A DNA stretch of 64,000 bases from CAYNSB01 sp964399625 (GTDB taxonomy: Bacteria; Planctomycetota; Phycisphaerae; Phycisphaerales; UBA1924). How positions within the stretch are numbered: the first letter of the stretch is position 1; the number at the start of each line of letters is the position of its first letter. A program made the translations under genes and the position numbers. Below the pieces are notes generated by a model. The model saw only the letters and a list, made by a program, of their open reading frames with translations, had not been told where the DNA came from and did no database searches. Of the stretch, positions 1 through 8,125 are shown piece after piece. The stretch spans positions 1 through 64,000 of the forward strand of contig CAYNSB010000009.1 in NCBI GenBank assembly GCA_964399625.1. The letters run 5' to 3'.

Positions 1-336
1 GAAGTTGCCGATGACGCGGTGGAAGATGGTGCCGTCATAGTGCTTGCCGTCGACGTACTTGAGGAAGTTCTCGACGGACTTGGGCGCCTTGTCCTGGTTG
101 AGCTCAAGGACGATGTCGCCCTGGGAGGTCTTGAGGGTCACGTACACGAGTTGCTCCTTGGCGGGTGCTTCGGTGGGCTTGGCGGGGGGCGCGGCGTCCG
201 CCGGCTTGGCGGGTTGGCCCGCCGGTGTGAGCGGGGCGGGCTGCGCGGGCTTGCTGTCGGGTTTCTTGTCCTGCGCGTGCGCGAGCGCGGCGAGGGCGAG
301 CGCGGCGGCGAACGCGAATCGGATGGGGCGTGTCAT
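1..336 (-). CDS. Secreted peptidyl-prolyl cis-trans isomerase (cyclophilin type), 5' part only
   Basis: Cyclophilins interconvert the cis and trans forms of Xaa-Pro peptide bonds and act here outside the cytoplasm. The first 112 codons lie in the window and the rest runs off the left edge. The N-terminus has a signal peptide (MTRPIRFAFAAALALAALAHAQ) followed by a Pro/Ala/Lys-rich linker to about residue 63. The cyclophilin core then begins, with the family patterns GDIVLELNQDKAPKSVENF and YDGTIFHRVIGNF. The ATG at 336 is preceded by AAGGAG. The neighbour upstream on the same strand is xerD. The family call is secure; the substrate is unknown. Confidence 0.9.
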   Translation of the reverse strand, partial: MTRPIRFAFAAALALAALAHAQDKKPDSKPAQPAPLTPAGQPAKPADAAPPAKPTEAPAKEQLVYVTLKTSQGDIVLELNQDKAPKSVENFLKYVDGKHYDGTIFHRVIGNF

Positions 337-614
337 CGGCGTGTACTCCTTCACAGGTCGGCGAGCGAGTGCTCGCTCGGTCGTTGGGCGATCCATTCCC
401 AGCCGCGATCCGTCGGGACGTGGCGGGGGGCATGGTAGCGAACGTGGCCCCGCCATGGCGCGGGCAGGGACCGGCAGCGGACCCATTGGGTTGGGGGCTC
501 CTGGCCCCTTGGGAACTCCGTCCCAATCTGTCGTCTCGTTCGGGTAAGACGCATGAGAACGGAATCCGATCGCGCTGGTCCGGGGCCGAGAAGTCGCGGC
601 GGCGGACCCTGCGG

Positions 615-1595
615 CTACCCGCGTGGGTGGTAGCGCTTGTGCACACTCCGGAGGCGCGAACTGTCCACGTGTGTGTAGATCTGGGTGGTCGCGATATCGG
701 CGTGCCCGAGGAGTTCCTGGACGACGCGCAGGTCCGCCCCCCCCGCCAGCAGATGGGTCGCGAACGAGTGGCGGAGCATGTGCGGGTGGACATCCCGCAG
801 ACCGCTGGCGATCGCCCACCGGCGGACGATCTGCCACACCGCGACGCGCTCGAGCGGTCGCCCCGAGCGCGACAGGAGGAGGCGGGCGCGATCGCGCCCG
901 TCCGGGCGGAGCAGCACGGGACGGCACTCGGACAGGTAGCGTTCGACCGCGGCGCGGGCCGGGGCCCCCACCGGAACGAGGCGCTGCTTGTCTCCCTTGC
1001 CCGTGACGCGCACGACGGCGAGCGTGGGCTGGTAGTCGCCGATCGCGATCGCGCCCACCTCCGAGGCGCGCAGCCCAGAGGCATAAAGAAGTTCGAGCAT
1101 CGCGCGATCGCGGAGCCATAGCGGCGGCCCCTTCTCGTCGGGCTCGGGCTGGGGCGACTCGAGGAGGGCCTTGAGCTGCTTGGGCGAGAGGACGCCGGGC
1201 AGTCTCTTCCAGCGGTGGGGGCGTTCGAGCAGGTCCGAGGGGTTCTCCTTGACGAAGCCGCGGGCGACGAGCCATCGCGTGAAGACCTTGATCGTCGCGA
1301 GATGGCGGACGATGGAGGACCCCTCCATGTGCCGGTCTGTCTTGAGGCGCGCGAGATGCTCGGAGAGGTGGCGAGGGGCGATGAGGCCCGGATCGCCAAC
1401 GCCGTGGGCGACGAGGTCGCACAGGAGCTGGTCGAGATCGCGCGTGTAGGCCTCGATCGAGTTGGGCAGGAGTCCACACTCGACACGGATGAACTGGAGG
1501 AACTGGGCGCGGACGGGCGCGAACGCGCCGACGTCGGGCGGCGCGACGCGGCGGCGGGCGCTCGAGGGGCGGGCGATGGCGGGGCTCGACCTCAT
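615..1595 (-). CDS. xerD: Tyrosine site-specific recombinase, XerC/XerD type
   Basis: XerC/D recombinases act at dif to resolve chromosome dimers. The 326-residue protein has an N-terminal SAM-like core-binding domain (about 28-112) and a C-terminal catalytic domain with the whole catalytic set visible: Arg176 (SGLRASE), Lys200 (TGKGDK), His272 and Arg275 (HMLRHSFATHLL), His298 (LLGHAD) and the nucleophile Tyr307 (TQIYTHV). About 20 extra basic residues precede the usual start, so an internal start is possible. It stands alone between the flagellin block and a cyclophilin gene, with no att-like repeats or phage genes nearby. That favours a housekeeping Xer over a mobile integrase. XerC and XerD cannot be told apart from one copy. 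Confidence 0.9.
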   Translation of the reverse strand: MRSSPAIARPSSARRRVAPPDVGAFAPVRAQFLQFIRVECGLLPNSIEAYTRDLDQLLCDLVAHGVGDPGLIAPRHLSEHLARLKTDRHMEGSSIVRHLATIKVFTRWLVARGFVKENPSDLLERPHRWKRLPGVLSPKQLKALLESPQPEPDEKGPPLWLRDRAMLELLYASGLRASEVGAIAIGDYQPTLAVVRVTGKGDKQRLVPVGAPARAAVERYLSECRPVLLRPDGRDRARLLLSRSGRPLERVAVWQIVRRWAIASGLRDVHPHMLRHSFATHLLAGGADLRVVQELLGHADIATTQIYTHVDSSRLRSVHKRYHPRG

Positions 1596-1630
1596 GCCGG
1601 GGTCTGCATCGACGAGGCGGAGCCGCGGGC

Positions 1631-1667
1631 GAAAAAGAAACCGCCCCGACGCGGGGCGTCGGGGCGG
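1631..1667 (-). terminator. Intrinsic terminator after flagellin 1
   Basis: A GC-rich inverted repeat (CCGCCCCGACGC pairing with GCGTCGGGGCGG, loop about 3 bases) is followed on the minus strand by a TTTCTTTTTC tract. It lies 37 bases past the stop codon of the gene ending at 1704. It is a classic Rho-independent terminator and closes the flagellin block. Confidence 0.88.
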
Positions 1668-1703
1668 AGAGGTTCGCTACTGCGTTCGCTGCTGTGTCAG
1701 CGA

Positions 1704-3227
1704 TTACCGACCGAGGAGCTGGAGGACGGCCTGCGGCGCCTGGTTGGCGAGCGACAGGACGTTCGTCGAGGCGTTGACCAGGATCTGCGAGCGGGTGAGG
1801 CCCGCGGTCTCGGTCGCGAAGTCCGCGTCGCGGATGACGCTCTCGGCGGCGGCTGTGTTCTCGTTGGCGATGTTGAGCGAGCGGATCGTGGCGCCCACCA
1901 CGTTCTTCTGGAAGGCGCCCAGTCGCCCGCGGAGGCCGGTGATCTGCTCGATCGCCGCGGACACGACGGTCTGGGCGTTGGTGTAGTTGCCCGTGATGAC
2001 GTTGTTGGTGTTGCCCGAGCCGAGCGTGGCGAGGTAGCCGACCGCGGCGTTGCCGAGCTTGCGGGTGGCGATGTCGGTGATGCCCAGGGAGACCTTGCCC
2101 GCGATGTCGACCTTGCCCGCGAGCTGGAAGTCCGCGCCGCCGCCGACGATCTGCAGGGCGGGGGCCGAGCCGTTCACCGCGCCCAGGGTCTGGGCGGTGG
2201 TGTCGCTGAGGGTGAGCTGCACATCGAGGAAGTCGGTGTTGATGCGAGCGGTCTTGCCGTTGGAAGTGGCCTGGATGCCGTTGATGGTGGCGCCGACGTC
2301 CTTGCCGTCATCGCGGAGGCCGTTGTTGGCGTTGGCGAAGGTGGACTTGATGGACGTGCTGGCGGCGTTGAAGTTGTTGCCCTGGAGGTCGTAGAAGCCG
2401 ATGCTCGACCCGGAGCCGATGCCGCCCGAATCGACGACCTTGACCGAGACGTAGTTCTGGGAGCCGAAGTCGCTGGAGTAGAGCTTCAGGCCCGTGCCCG
2501 AGACCTTCGCCTGCACGCCCGTGACATCCTTGAAGGAGTTGATCGACGCGGCGACGGAGGCGATGGTCGAGCCCGAGGCGAAGGTGAACTGGCGAGCGCC
2601 CAGCGATCCGCCGACCTCAAAGGTGAACGAGGAGGTGGGCCCGCCCAGGTCGAGCGCGGAGCCGGCGAAGGACAGGAAGAACCCGCCCTGCTGCGCGGAC
2701 TGGGTGACGAGCACGTTGACGTCGAGGGCGCCGTTGTTGTACTTGGCGCCGTTGATCTTGTAGTCCGAGACGCCCGCGGCGAGCCCGGAGACCTTGTAGT
2801 CGTAGTTGCCGTTGAGCAGCTTCGCGCCCTGGAAGGACGTGGCGCTGGCGATGCGGTCGATGGTCTGCAGGATCGAGTCGATCTGCAGCTGGTTCGCCTG
2901 CTTCTCCGAAGAGGCGAGCCCGGCCGAGGAAGCGGAGGCCGTGATGAGCCCCTGCAGCTCGGTCAGGAGTCCTGAGACTTCCTGCAGGCCGCCCTCGGCG
3001 ATGTTGACCACCTGGTCGGCGCGCTCGGCGTTGCTGATCGCCGCGTTGGTGGACTTGAGCTCGGCGCGGAGGTTCTCGGAGGCGATGAGCCCCGCGGGAT
3101 CGTCCTTGCCGCGGTTGATCCGCAGGCCGGTGCTCAGGTGCTCCAGCGAGTCGCGGAGCGTGTTCTGGTTCTGCCCGAGCACGCGCTGGGCGATGAGCGA
3201 TTGGACGTTCGTATTGATTCGGCTCAT
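1704..3227 (-). CDS. fliC: Flagellin 1
   Basis: This is a structural subunit of the flagellar filament, exported by the flagellar type III apparatus. The 507-residue protein has the conserved flagellin N-terminal D0/D1 helices (MSRINTNVQSL; LSTGLRINRGKDDPAGL) and C-terminal D1/D0 helices (SLNIANENTAAAESVIRDAD; ending NQAPQAVLQLLGR). The middle carries Flagellin_IN-like segments around residues 190-260 (SINSFKDVTGVQAKVS). It is the last of three tandem flagellin genes and closely resembles flagellin 2, so a duplication is likely. It has its own sigma-28-like promoter and an intrinsic terminator. Its leader contains AAGGACGGAT just before the ATG, a possible CsrA target overlapping the ribosome binding site. 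Confidence 0.96.
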   Translation of the reverse strand: MSRINTNVQSLIAQRVLGQNQNTLRDSLEHLSTGLRINRGKDDPAGLIASENLRAELKSTNAAISNAERADQVVNIAEGGLQEVSGLLTELQGLITASASSAGLASSEKQANQLQIDSILQTIDRIASATSFQGAKLLNGNYDYKVSGLAAGVSDYKINGAKYNNGALDVNVLVTQSAQQGGFFLSFAGSALDLGGPTSSFTFEVGGSLGARQFTFASGSTIASVAASINSFKDVTGVQAKVSGTGLKLYSSDFGSQNYVSVKVVDSGGIGSGSSIGFYDLQGNNFNAASTSIKSTFANANNGLRDDGKDVGATINGIQATSNGKTARINTDFLDVQLTLSDTTAQTLGAVNGSAPALQIVGGGADFQLAGKVDIAGKVSLGITDIATRKLGNAAVGYLATLGSGNTNNVITGNYTNAQTVVSAAIEQITGLRGRLGAFQKNVVGATIRSLNIANENTAAAESVIRDADFATETAGLTRSQILVNASTNVLSLANQAPQAVLQLLGR

Positions 3228-3330
3228 GGCTTGATCCGTCCTTGCGTTCGACCCGCTCGGCCCATCGGAGCCCGCGGCTTCCGCTGTGGGTCCGTCGTCC
3301 GTGACGGTCCGATCACAGCGGTCGCCGGGC

Positions 3331-3357
3331 TTATCGGCGGGGGATCAACGTCCCTGA
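3331..3357 (-). promoter_or_regulatory. Sigma-28 (FliA)-type promoter of flagellin 1
   Basis: On the minus strand 3338-3331 reads GCCGATAA, an exact match to the enterobacterial FliA -10 element, about 100 bases before the flagellin 1 ATG. The -35 region at the usual 11-base spacing (TCAGGGAC) matches TAAAGTTT only weakly. Position, strand and gene class all fit; activity is inferred. Confidence 0.65.
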
Positions 3358-3427
3358 ATCTGTCGTCCCGGAACTTGTGATTTTTTTTCGCGAGATCCAT
3401 CGTTTTTTGGGTCCCGGTCGCCCGACC

Positions 3428-3464
3428 CAAAAACGAAACCGCCCCGATCGAGGGATCGGGGCGG
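3428..3464 (-). terminator. Intrinsic terminator after flagellin 2
   Basis: The inverted repeat CCGCCCCGATC / GATCGGGGCGG around a short loop is followed on the minus strand by TTTCGTTTTTGGG. It lies 39 bases beyond the stop of the gene at 3503. Its stem resembles the flagellin 1 terminator, consistent with duplication of gene plus terminator. Confidence 0.85.
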
Positions 3465-3502
3465 CGTGTGGAACCCTACTTAGGACCGCTCAGGGCCTGG
3501 AA

Positions 3503-5020
3503 TTAGCCCAGGAGCTGGAGCACGGACTGGGGCGACTGGTTCGCCAGAGACAGCACGTTGGTCGAAGCGCTGACGAGGATCTGCGAACGGGTGAGGTTCG
3601 CGGTCTCGGCGGCGAAGTCCGCGTCCTGGATGACGCTCTGGGCCGCCGCGGTGTTCTCGTTCGCGATGTTGAGGCTGCGGATGGTCGCACCGATCGTGTT
3701 CTTCTGGAACGCGCCGAGGCGGCCACGGAGGCTGGAGATCTGATCGATCGCGGCGGAGACGACCTTCTGAGCGGCGGTCGCGTCGCCGTCGATCACGTTG
3801 TTGGCGTTGCCCGAGGCGAGGCTCGAGAGGAACCCGGCCGAGGACGTGCCCAGCTTGCGGGTCGCGATGTCGGAGATGCCCAGCGACACCTTGCCGGCGA
3901 TGTCGACCTTGCCGGCGAGCTGGAAGTCGGCGCCGCCGCCCGTGATGTTGAACGCGCCGGCGCTGCTGCCGACGGCGCCCAGCGTCTGGGAGGTCGTGTC
4001 GTTCAGCGTGATCGACACGTCGAGGAAGTCCGTGTTGATGCGGGCGGTCTTGCCCACGGCCGTGGCCTGGATGCCGTTGATCGTGGCGCCCAGGTCCACG
4101 CCCGTGTCGCGGATGCCGTTGGTCGCGCCCTGGAAGTCGGAGGTGCGCGTAGTGGAGGCGGCGTTGAAGTTCGCGGCGCTGAGGTTGTAGATACCGAGCT
4201 GGCCGGTGTCCACGCCGCCGTCATCGACGACCTTGACGGACACGAAGTTCGCGGAGCCGAAGTCCGAGGAGTAGAGCTTGATGCCGGTGCTGGAGACCTT
4301 CGCCTGCACGCCCGTCACGTCCTTGAAGGAGTTGATGGAGGCGGCGATGTCCGACAGCGCGGTGCCCGACGAGAACGTGAGCTGGCGAGCGCCCGAGGAG
4401 CCGCCGACCTCGATCGTGAACGAGGAGGTGGCGCCGCCCAGGTCGATGTTCGTCCCGCCCAGGGAGAGGTAGAGGCCGCCCTGCTGCGCGGACTGCGTGA
4501 CGAGCACGTTCACGTTGAGGCTCGCGCCGTTGAACTTGGAGCCGTTGATCTTGTAGTCCGTGATGCCCGAGGCCACGCCCGAGACCTTGTAGTCGAAGTT
4601 GCCGTTGAGGAGCTTGGTGCCCTGGAAGGAGGTCGCACCGGCGATGCGGTCGACGGTCTGCAGGATCGAGTCGATCTGCAGCTGGTTCGCGCTCTTCTCA
4701 GAGGCCGAGAGACCCGCGGACGAGGCCGACGCCGTCACGAGGCCCTGCAGCTCCGTGAGCAGCCCGCCCACCTCCTGCAGACCACCCTCGGCGATGTTCA
4801 CGACCTGGTCGGCGCGGTCGGCGTTGCCGATCGCGGCGTTGATGGACTTGAGCTCGGCGCCCAGGTTCTGGGAGGCGATGAGGCCCGCGGGATCGTCCTT
4901 GCCGCGGTTGATCTTCAGACCCGTGCTCAGACGCTCGAGCGAGGTGCGAAGACCGGTCTGGTTCTGGCTCAGCACGCGCTGAGCGATGAGGGCCTGAACG
5001 TTCGTGTTAATACGGCTCAT
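3503..5020 (-). CDS. fliC: Flagellin 2
   Basis: This is the second filament subunit gene (505 residues), a close paralogue of flagellin 1 along its whole length. It shares the MSRINTNVQALIAQRVLSQNQ start, the LSTGLKINRGKDDPAGL helix, a Flagellin_IN-like middle (SINSFKDVTGVQAKVS) and a C-terminus ending NQSPQSVLQLLG. The leader contains AATCACGGAGGAT ending 6 bases before the ATG, which is identical over 13 bases to the leader of flagellin 3. It has its own terminator at 3428-3464. Separate terminators for the copies imply that the flagellins can be expressed as individual units. No clear promoter is seen in the 314-base gap upstream. Confidence 0.96.
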   Translation of the reverse strand: MSRINTNVQALIAQRVLSQNQTGLRTSLERLSTGLKINRGKDDPAGLIASQNLGAELKSINAAIGNADRADQVVNIAEGGLQEVGGLLTELQGLVTASASSAGLSASEKSANQLQIDSILQTVDRIAGATSFQGTKLLNGNFDYKVSGVASGITDYKINGSKFNGASLNVNVLVTQSAQQGGLYLSLGGTNIDLGGATSSFTIEVGGSSGARQLTFSSGTALSDIAASINSFKDVTGVQAKVSSTGIKLYSSDFGSANFVSVKVVDDGGVDTGQLGIYNLSAANFNAASTTRTSDFQGATNGIRDTGVDLGATINGIQATAVGKTARINTDFLDVSITLNDTTSQTLGAVGSSAGAFNITGGGADFQLAGKVDIAGKVSLGISDIATRKLGTSSAGFLSSLASGNANNVIDGDATAAQKVVSAAIDQISSLRGRLGAFQKNTIGATIRSLNIANENTAAAQSVIQDADFAAETANLTRSQILVSASTNVLSLANQSPQSVLQLLG

Positions 5021-5334
5021 TGCGATCCTCCGTGATTGGCGGCCGCGGCGTTGTTGCCTGGCCTCCCCGGATTCGTGTCGGCCGCACTACGCGGCCTTCA
5101 AGCATGCGGGGCGACCAGCCCCATCCACCGGCGTCCGTACCGGCGGTCCGGGTCGAAGGATCGGTGACGTTTCAATCGCTCATGAGGTGCGGGTCCGGTG
5201 CGCGTGCGGGAGTGGTTCCGTCTGCAACGACAACACCCCGCCTCTGCCCGAAGCGGGGTGTCCGATAGTCATTGGAACTTCACACGGACCTTGGATTCTC
5301 AGACGCGGACGCGCTCACGCCAGTCCGCTCAGAG
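5021..5334. other. Intergenic region between flagellins 3 and 2
   Basis: These 314 bases hold no credible gene. On the minus strand they contain a hairpin after flagellin 3 (5233-5261) and, at 5022-5040, the flagellin 2 leader with AATCACGGAGGAT. I looked for a GCCGATAA-type -10 element like that of flagellin 1 and did not find one. Confidence 0.6.
5233..5261 (-). terminator. Hairpin after flagellin 3, possible weak terminator
   Basis: ACACCCCGC and GCGGGGTGT pair around an 11-base loop, 74 bases beyond the flagellin 3 stop. The minus-strand sequence that follows (TGTCGTTGCAG) is poor in T, so it may attenuate or protect the 3' end more than terminate. Confidence 0.4.
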
Positions 5335-6909
5335 TTACCCCTGAAGGAGCTGCAGCACCTGCTGCGAGGACTGATTCGCCAGCCCGAGCACCGTGGTGCC
5401 CGCGGACTGGAGGATCTGGGCGCGGGTGAGCGCGCTCGTTTCCTCGGCGAAGTCCGCGTCGCGGATCTTGGACTCGCTGGCGGTGAGGTTCTCGAAAGCG
5501 GCCTGGAGCGAGCGGACGTTCGTCTCGAGAACGTTCCGCTCGAACGCGCCCAGGCGCCCGCGGATCACGGAGATCTCGTCGATGCCCTGGTCGAGGATCG
5601 CGCTCGCCTGGGAATAGTCGCCGCGCTTGAAGCTCTCCGAGAGCGAGTTGATCTGGCCGCTCTTGAGCGAGTTGAGGTACTGGAGCGAGCCGTTGACGAG
5701 CGTGCCGCCGAGGTTGGACGCGGCGACGGACTGCACGCCGACGTTGGTCTGCTGCTGGGCAGTGACGGAGGGTCCGAGCTGGAAGAGCGCGCCGCCGCCG
5801 GTGATGTAGAAGGGCGTGACGGCGGAGTTGGGGTTGGTGGCGGTGGTGGAAGTAAGGATGAGCTTGAGGCTCAGGGCCTGGCTGTTGATGCCGACGGTGA
5901 GCCCATCGCCGGTGGCGAGCGTGCCGTTGATGAGCGCGGTCACGTCCTTGCCGTCGTCGCGAGAGGAAGCGGTGAACGTGCCGGCGGAGATGAGGCCGGA
6001 CCAGCTGAAGCCCGGCGTGGGGGGCGCGGCGTTGCCAGCGATGGAGTAGAGCTGCCAGGGGCTGCTCGCGGGGTTGGCGGGCCCGCCCAGGCGCTCGACG
6101 GCGACGAAGTTCTTGGAGCCGTAGTCCACCGACTGGAACACGATGCCCGAGGACGCATCGCTGGCGTTGATGAGCTTGGCGGCGACGCCGGTGAGCTGGG
6201 TGATGGAGTTCACGGCCTTGGCGAGGTTGGCGTAGCTCGTGCCGGAGGTGACGGTGAGCTCGCTGACGCCGCGTGCGCCGGAGATGCGGAGCGTGGTCGT
6301 GGAGAGGACGGTGCCGTTCTGGGTGGGGGCGAAGGAGTAGTCCCCGCGCATGTAGAGGGCGCCGACCTGGGCCGATCCAAGGACCTGCACGTCCACCTGG
6401 AGCTTGCTTGAGCCGATGAAGCTCGCGCCAAAGACCTGGGCCTTGGCGATGTCCGTCGCCTGCACACCCGAGAGGGTGTAGTCCATGGAGCCGTTGAGGA
6501 GCTTGAGCCCGCCGAAGCTGGCGGTGTTGCTGATGCGGGTGATGGAGTCGATCGCCGAGTCGATCTGGAGCTGGTTGGCGTCGCGTTCCTGGGCCGAACT
6601 TGCGCCCGTGTTCGCGGCCTCAACGATCAGGGCTCGGATCGAGTTGAGCAGGTCACCCACCTCCGCGAGGGATCCCTCGGAGGTGGCGATGACGGAGCTT
6701 GCTCGCTCCGAGTTCTTGATGCCCTGGTCGTTGCCCTTGATGTCCGAGCGGAGGCGTTCGCTGATGATCAGCCCCGCGGGATCGTCGGCGCCTCGGTTGA
6801 TCCTCAGGCCGGTCGAGAGGCGCTGCAGTCTGGTCTGCAGCTCGCCGCCGCTGCGCACAAGATTGGCGCGGGCGACGAGGCTCGGGACGTTGGTGTTGAT
6901 TCGGGCCAT
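5335..6909 (-). CDS. fliC: Flagellin 3 (divergent)
   Basis: This is the third and most divergent filament subunit (524 residues). The D0/D1 ends are recognisable (MARINTNVPSLVARANLVRS; LSTGLRINRGADDPAGLIIS; C-terminal ANQSSQQVLQLLQG). The central region differs strongly from flagellins 1 and 2, although a Flagellin_IN-like stretch remains (AKAVNSITQLTGVAAKL). It is the first flagellin downstream of csrA. Its leader can fold into a six-pair hairpin with ACGGAG, the Shine-Dalgarno, in the loop. It may form a different part of the filament, for example proximal, or be used under other conditions; that is inference. Confidence 0.95.
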   Translation of the reverse strand: MARINTNVPSLVARANLVRSGGELQTRLQRLSTGLRINRGADDPAGLIISERLRSDIKGNDQGIKNSERASSVIATSEGSLAEVGDLLNSIRALIVEAANTGASSAQERDANQLQIDSAIDSITRISNTASFGGLKLLNGSMDYTLSGVQATDIAKAQVFGASFIGSSKLQVDVQVLGSAQVGALYMRGDYSFAPTQNGTVLSTTTLRISGARGVSELTVTSGTSYANLAKAVNSITQLTGVAAKLINASDASSGIVFQSVDYGSKNFVAVERLGGPANPASSPWQLYSIAGNAAPPTPGFSWSGLISAGTFTASSRDDGKDVTALINGTLATGDGLTVGINSQALSLKLILTSTTATNPNSAVTPFYITGGGALFQLGPSVTAQQQTNVGVQSVAASNLGGTLVNGSLQYLNSLKSGQINSLSESFKRGDYSQASAILDQGIDEISVIRGRLGAFERNVLETNVRSLQAAFENLTASESKIRDADFAEETSALTRAQILQSAGTTVLGLANQSSQQVLQLLQG

Positions 6910-6912
6910 GGG

Positions 6913-6930
6913 GCAATCCTCCGTGATTGC
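6913..6930 (-). promoter_or_regulatory. Candidate CsrA-binding hairpin over the flagellin 3 ribosome binding site
   Basis: The minus strand reads GCAATCACGGAGGATTGC. GCAATC pairs perfectly with GATTGC, leaving ACGGAG in a six-base loop, the form CsrA is known to bind (ANGGA in a hairpin loop). The loop overlaps the Shine-Dalgarno 4 bases before the ATG. csrA is the next gene upstream and fliW the one before it. Confidence 0.65.
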
Positions 6931-7037
6931 GTCTTGTCGTCTCCGACGGTCGAACGTGCGTTCCTGCGAGCTCCGCGTGGACTACCGAGAAGGTCCGGGC
7001 CGGCGAGGGCCGGTCGGACCGGGGTTCTCCGCAATTG

Positions 7038-7364
7038 CTATGCCGAGGCCTTTCCGTCACCCTGCTTGGGTGTTGCTCGGGAGGCGAGCGATGACGCCGG
7101 CGAGGCTGTTCGATTTCTGGCCGGTCCCGGGCTGATCGTGCGCTTGAGCACGTCCAGGTCCCCGGTGTGGATCCCGCGGTTGAACTGGGCGGCCTGCTCG
7201 TTCTCCTTGCGGATCGCCTCGTACACCTCCTTGCGGTGCACGGCGATGCGGGTGGGTGCGGTGATGCCGAGGCGAACCTTGTCACCCCGGATGTCGACGA
7301 CCGTGATCTCGATCTCGTCGCCGATCATGATGGTCTCGTCGCGCTGACGTGAGAGGACCAGCAT
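7038..7364 (-). CDS. csrA: Translational regulator CsrA with a C-terminal extension
   Basis: CsrA is a dimeric RNA-binding protein that represses translation, notably of flagellin, by covering ANGGA motifs at ribosome binding sites. The protein begins MLVLSRQRDETIMIGDEIEI and has the conserved VRLGITAP and VHRKEVYEAI segments, with the RNA-contacting Arg at 44. The core ends near residue 60, yet the frame continues to 108 residues with a tail rich in Ser, Ala, Pro and Arg. The ATG at 7364 is set by AAGGAAGGAG just upstream; a longer reading to 7400 is unlikely. It lies between fliW and the flagellins, the arrangement known for FliW-CsrA flagellin homeostasis. Confidence 0.95.
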   Translation of the reverse strand: MLVLSRQRDETIMIGDEIEITVVDIRGDKVRLGITAPTRIAVHRKEVYEAIRKENEQAAQFNRGIHTGDLDVLKRTISPGPARNRTASPASSLASRATPKQGDGKASA

Positions 7365-7526
7365 TCGACGGCTCCTTCCTTGCTGGCGGCTTCCAAACAC
7401 ATGGTGGAAGCCTGGTTCTAGCGAGTGCCTTCCGTGGCGCTGTGCGAGCGGAGTGTGGACCAGTCGCGCGGTTCCCGGGCCGCGGGATCGACGGGCCAGA
7501 GGTTGGATCGGGGCGATCCCCGTGGC

Positions 7527-7973
7527 CTAGGCGGTGGCCGCCTGGGCCGTCGCGCCGACCTTCATCAGGGGATGGCGCGTGGTCCAACGCTTCTCCGCGA
7601 GCACGAGCTGCTCGCCATGCTTGCTGATCGTGTTGATCACCAGCGGGCCCTGGAGGTTGCCCGTCAGTGTTCCCTCGACCTTGTTGACGATCACGAAAAC
7701 CTGGGCGTCCTCCAGACGCGTGAGGCCCCAGTCGCCCATCTGCTCGGGGCGGATGGGAACCGAGAACTCGGGCACGAACAGCGACGGGTCCGTCACCACG
7801 AACGCCAGCGCCGGATCGTCCAGCGACTGGAGCCAGAAGAAGCAGGCGTCCTCGCCCGGCTCCAGCAGGCAGTACCGCTTGGAGTCGGGGAATCCGAGGA
7901 GCCCCTTGGCAAAGTTGATCACGCGATCATCGCTGATCTGGATCGTTCCGAACCGAGTCGTCCGCACGTCCAT
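7527..7973 (-). CDS. fliW: Flagellar assembly factor FliW
   Basis: FliW binds either flagellin or CsrA. When flagellin is exported, freed FliW sequesters CsrA and flagellin translation rises. The 148-residue product shows the family features: an N-terminal strand DVRTTRFGTIQIS, the INFAKGLLGFPDSKRYCLLE segment, and VFVIVNKVEGTLTGNLQGPLVIN followed by a C-terminal strand. The ATG at 7973 is preceded by GGATGGAG at good spacing; a start 28 codons earlier lacks such support. It lies directly upstream of csrA on the same strand and below flgL. Confidence 0.94.
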   Translation of the reverse strand: MDVRTTRFGTIQISDDRVINFAKGLLGFPDSKRYCLLEPGEDACFFWLQSLDDPALAFVVTDPSLFVPEFSVPIRPEQMGDWGLTRLEDAQVFVIVNKVEGTLTGNLQGPLVINTISKHGEQLVLAEKRWTTRHPLMKVGATAQAATA

Positions 7974-8125
7974 AGTGCGCTCCATCCCTGTCGGCCATCC
8001 CAGCCGGATCGATCCCCGCGCGTCCCGCACGGGCGACCTCCTGTCATGAGCGTCCACGGCCGAGGCGGACGCCCGATTCGATCAACGCGCGACTCCCGGC
8101 TCTCGCCGCGAGCGCACCGCTCTCA

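Noticed and set aside
337..614. Possible small gene or RNA between the cyclophilin and xerD genes
   Set aside because: The 278 bases have one short frame (67 codons, minus) with no ribosome binding site or recognisable features. I see no tRNA fold.
615..1595. Xer recombinase as a mark of an integrated mobile element
   Set aside because: No direct repeats, tRNA target, or other mobile genes lie around it. A housekeeping Xer protein is simpler.
1215..2975. Long open plus-strand frame opposite flagellin 1
   Set aside because: It is antisense to a clear flagellin. Its composition (Val, Gly, Asp, Arg-rich without motif) is what GC-rich codon bias creates on the opposite strand.
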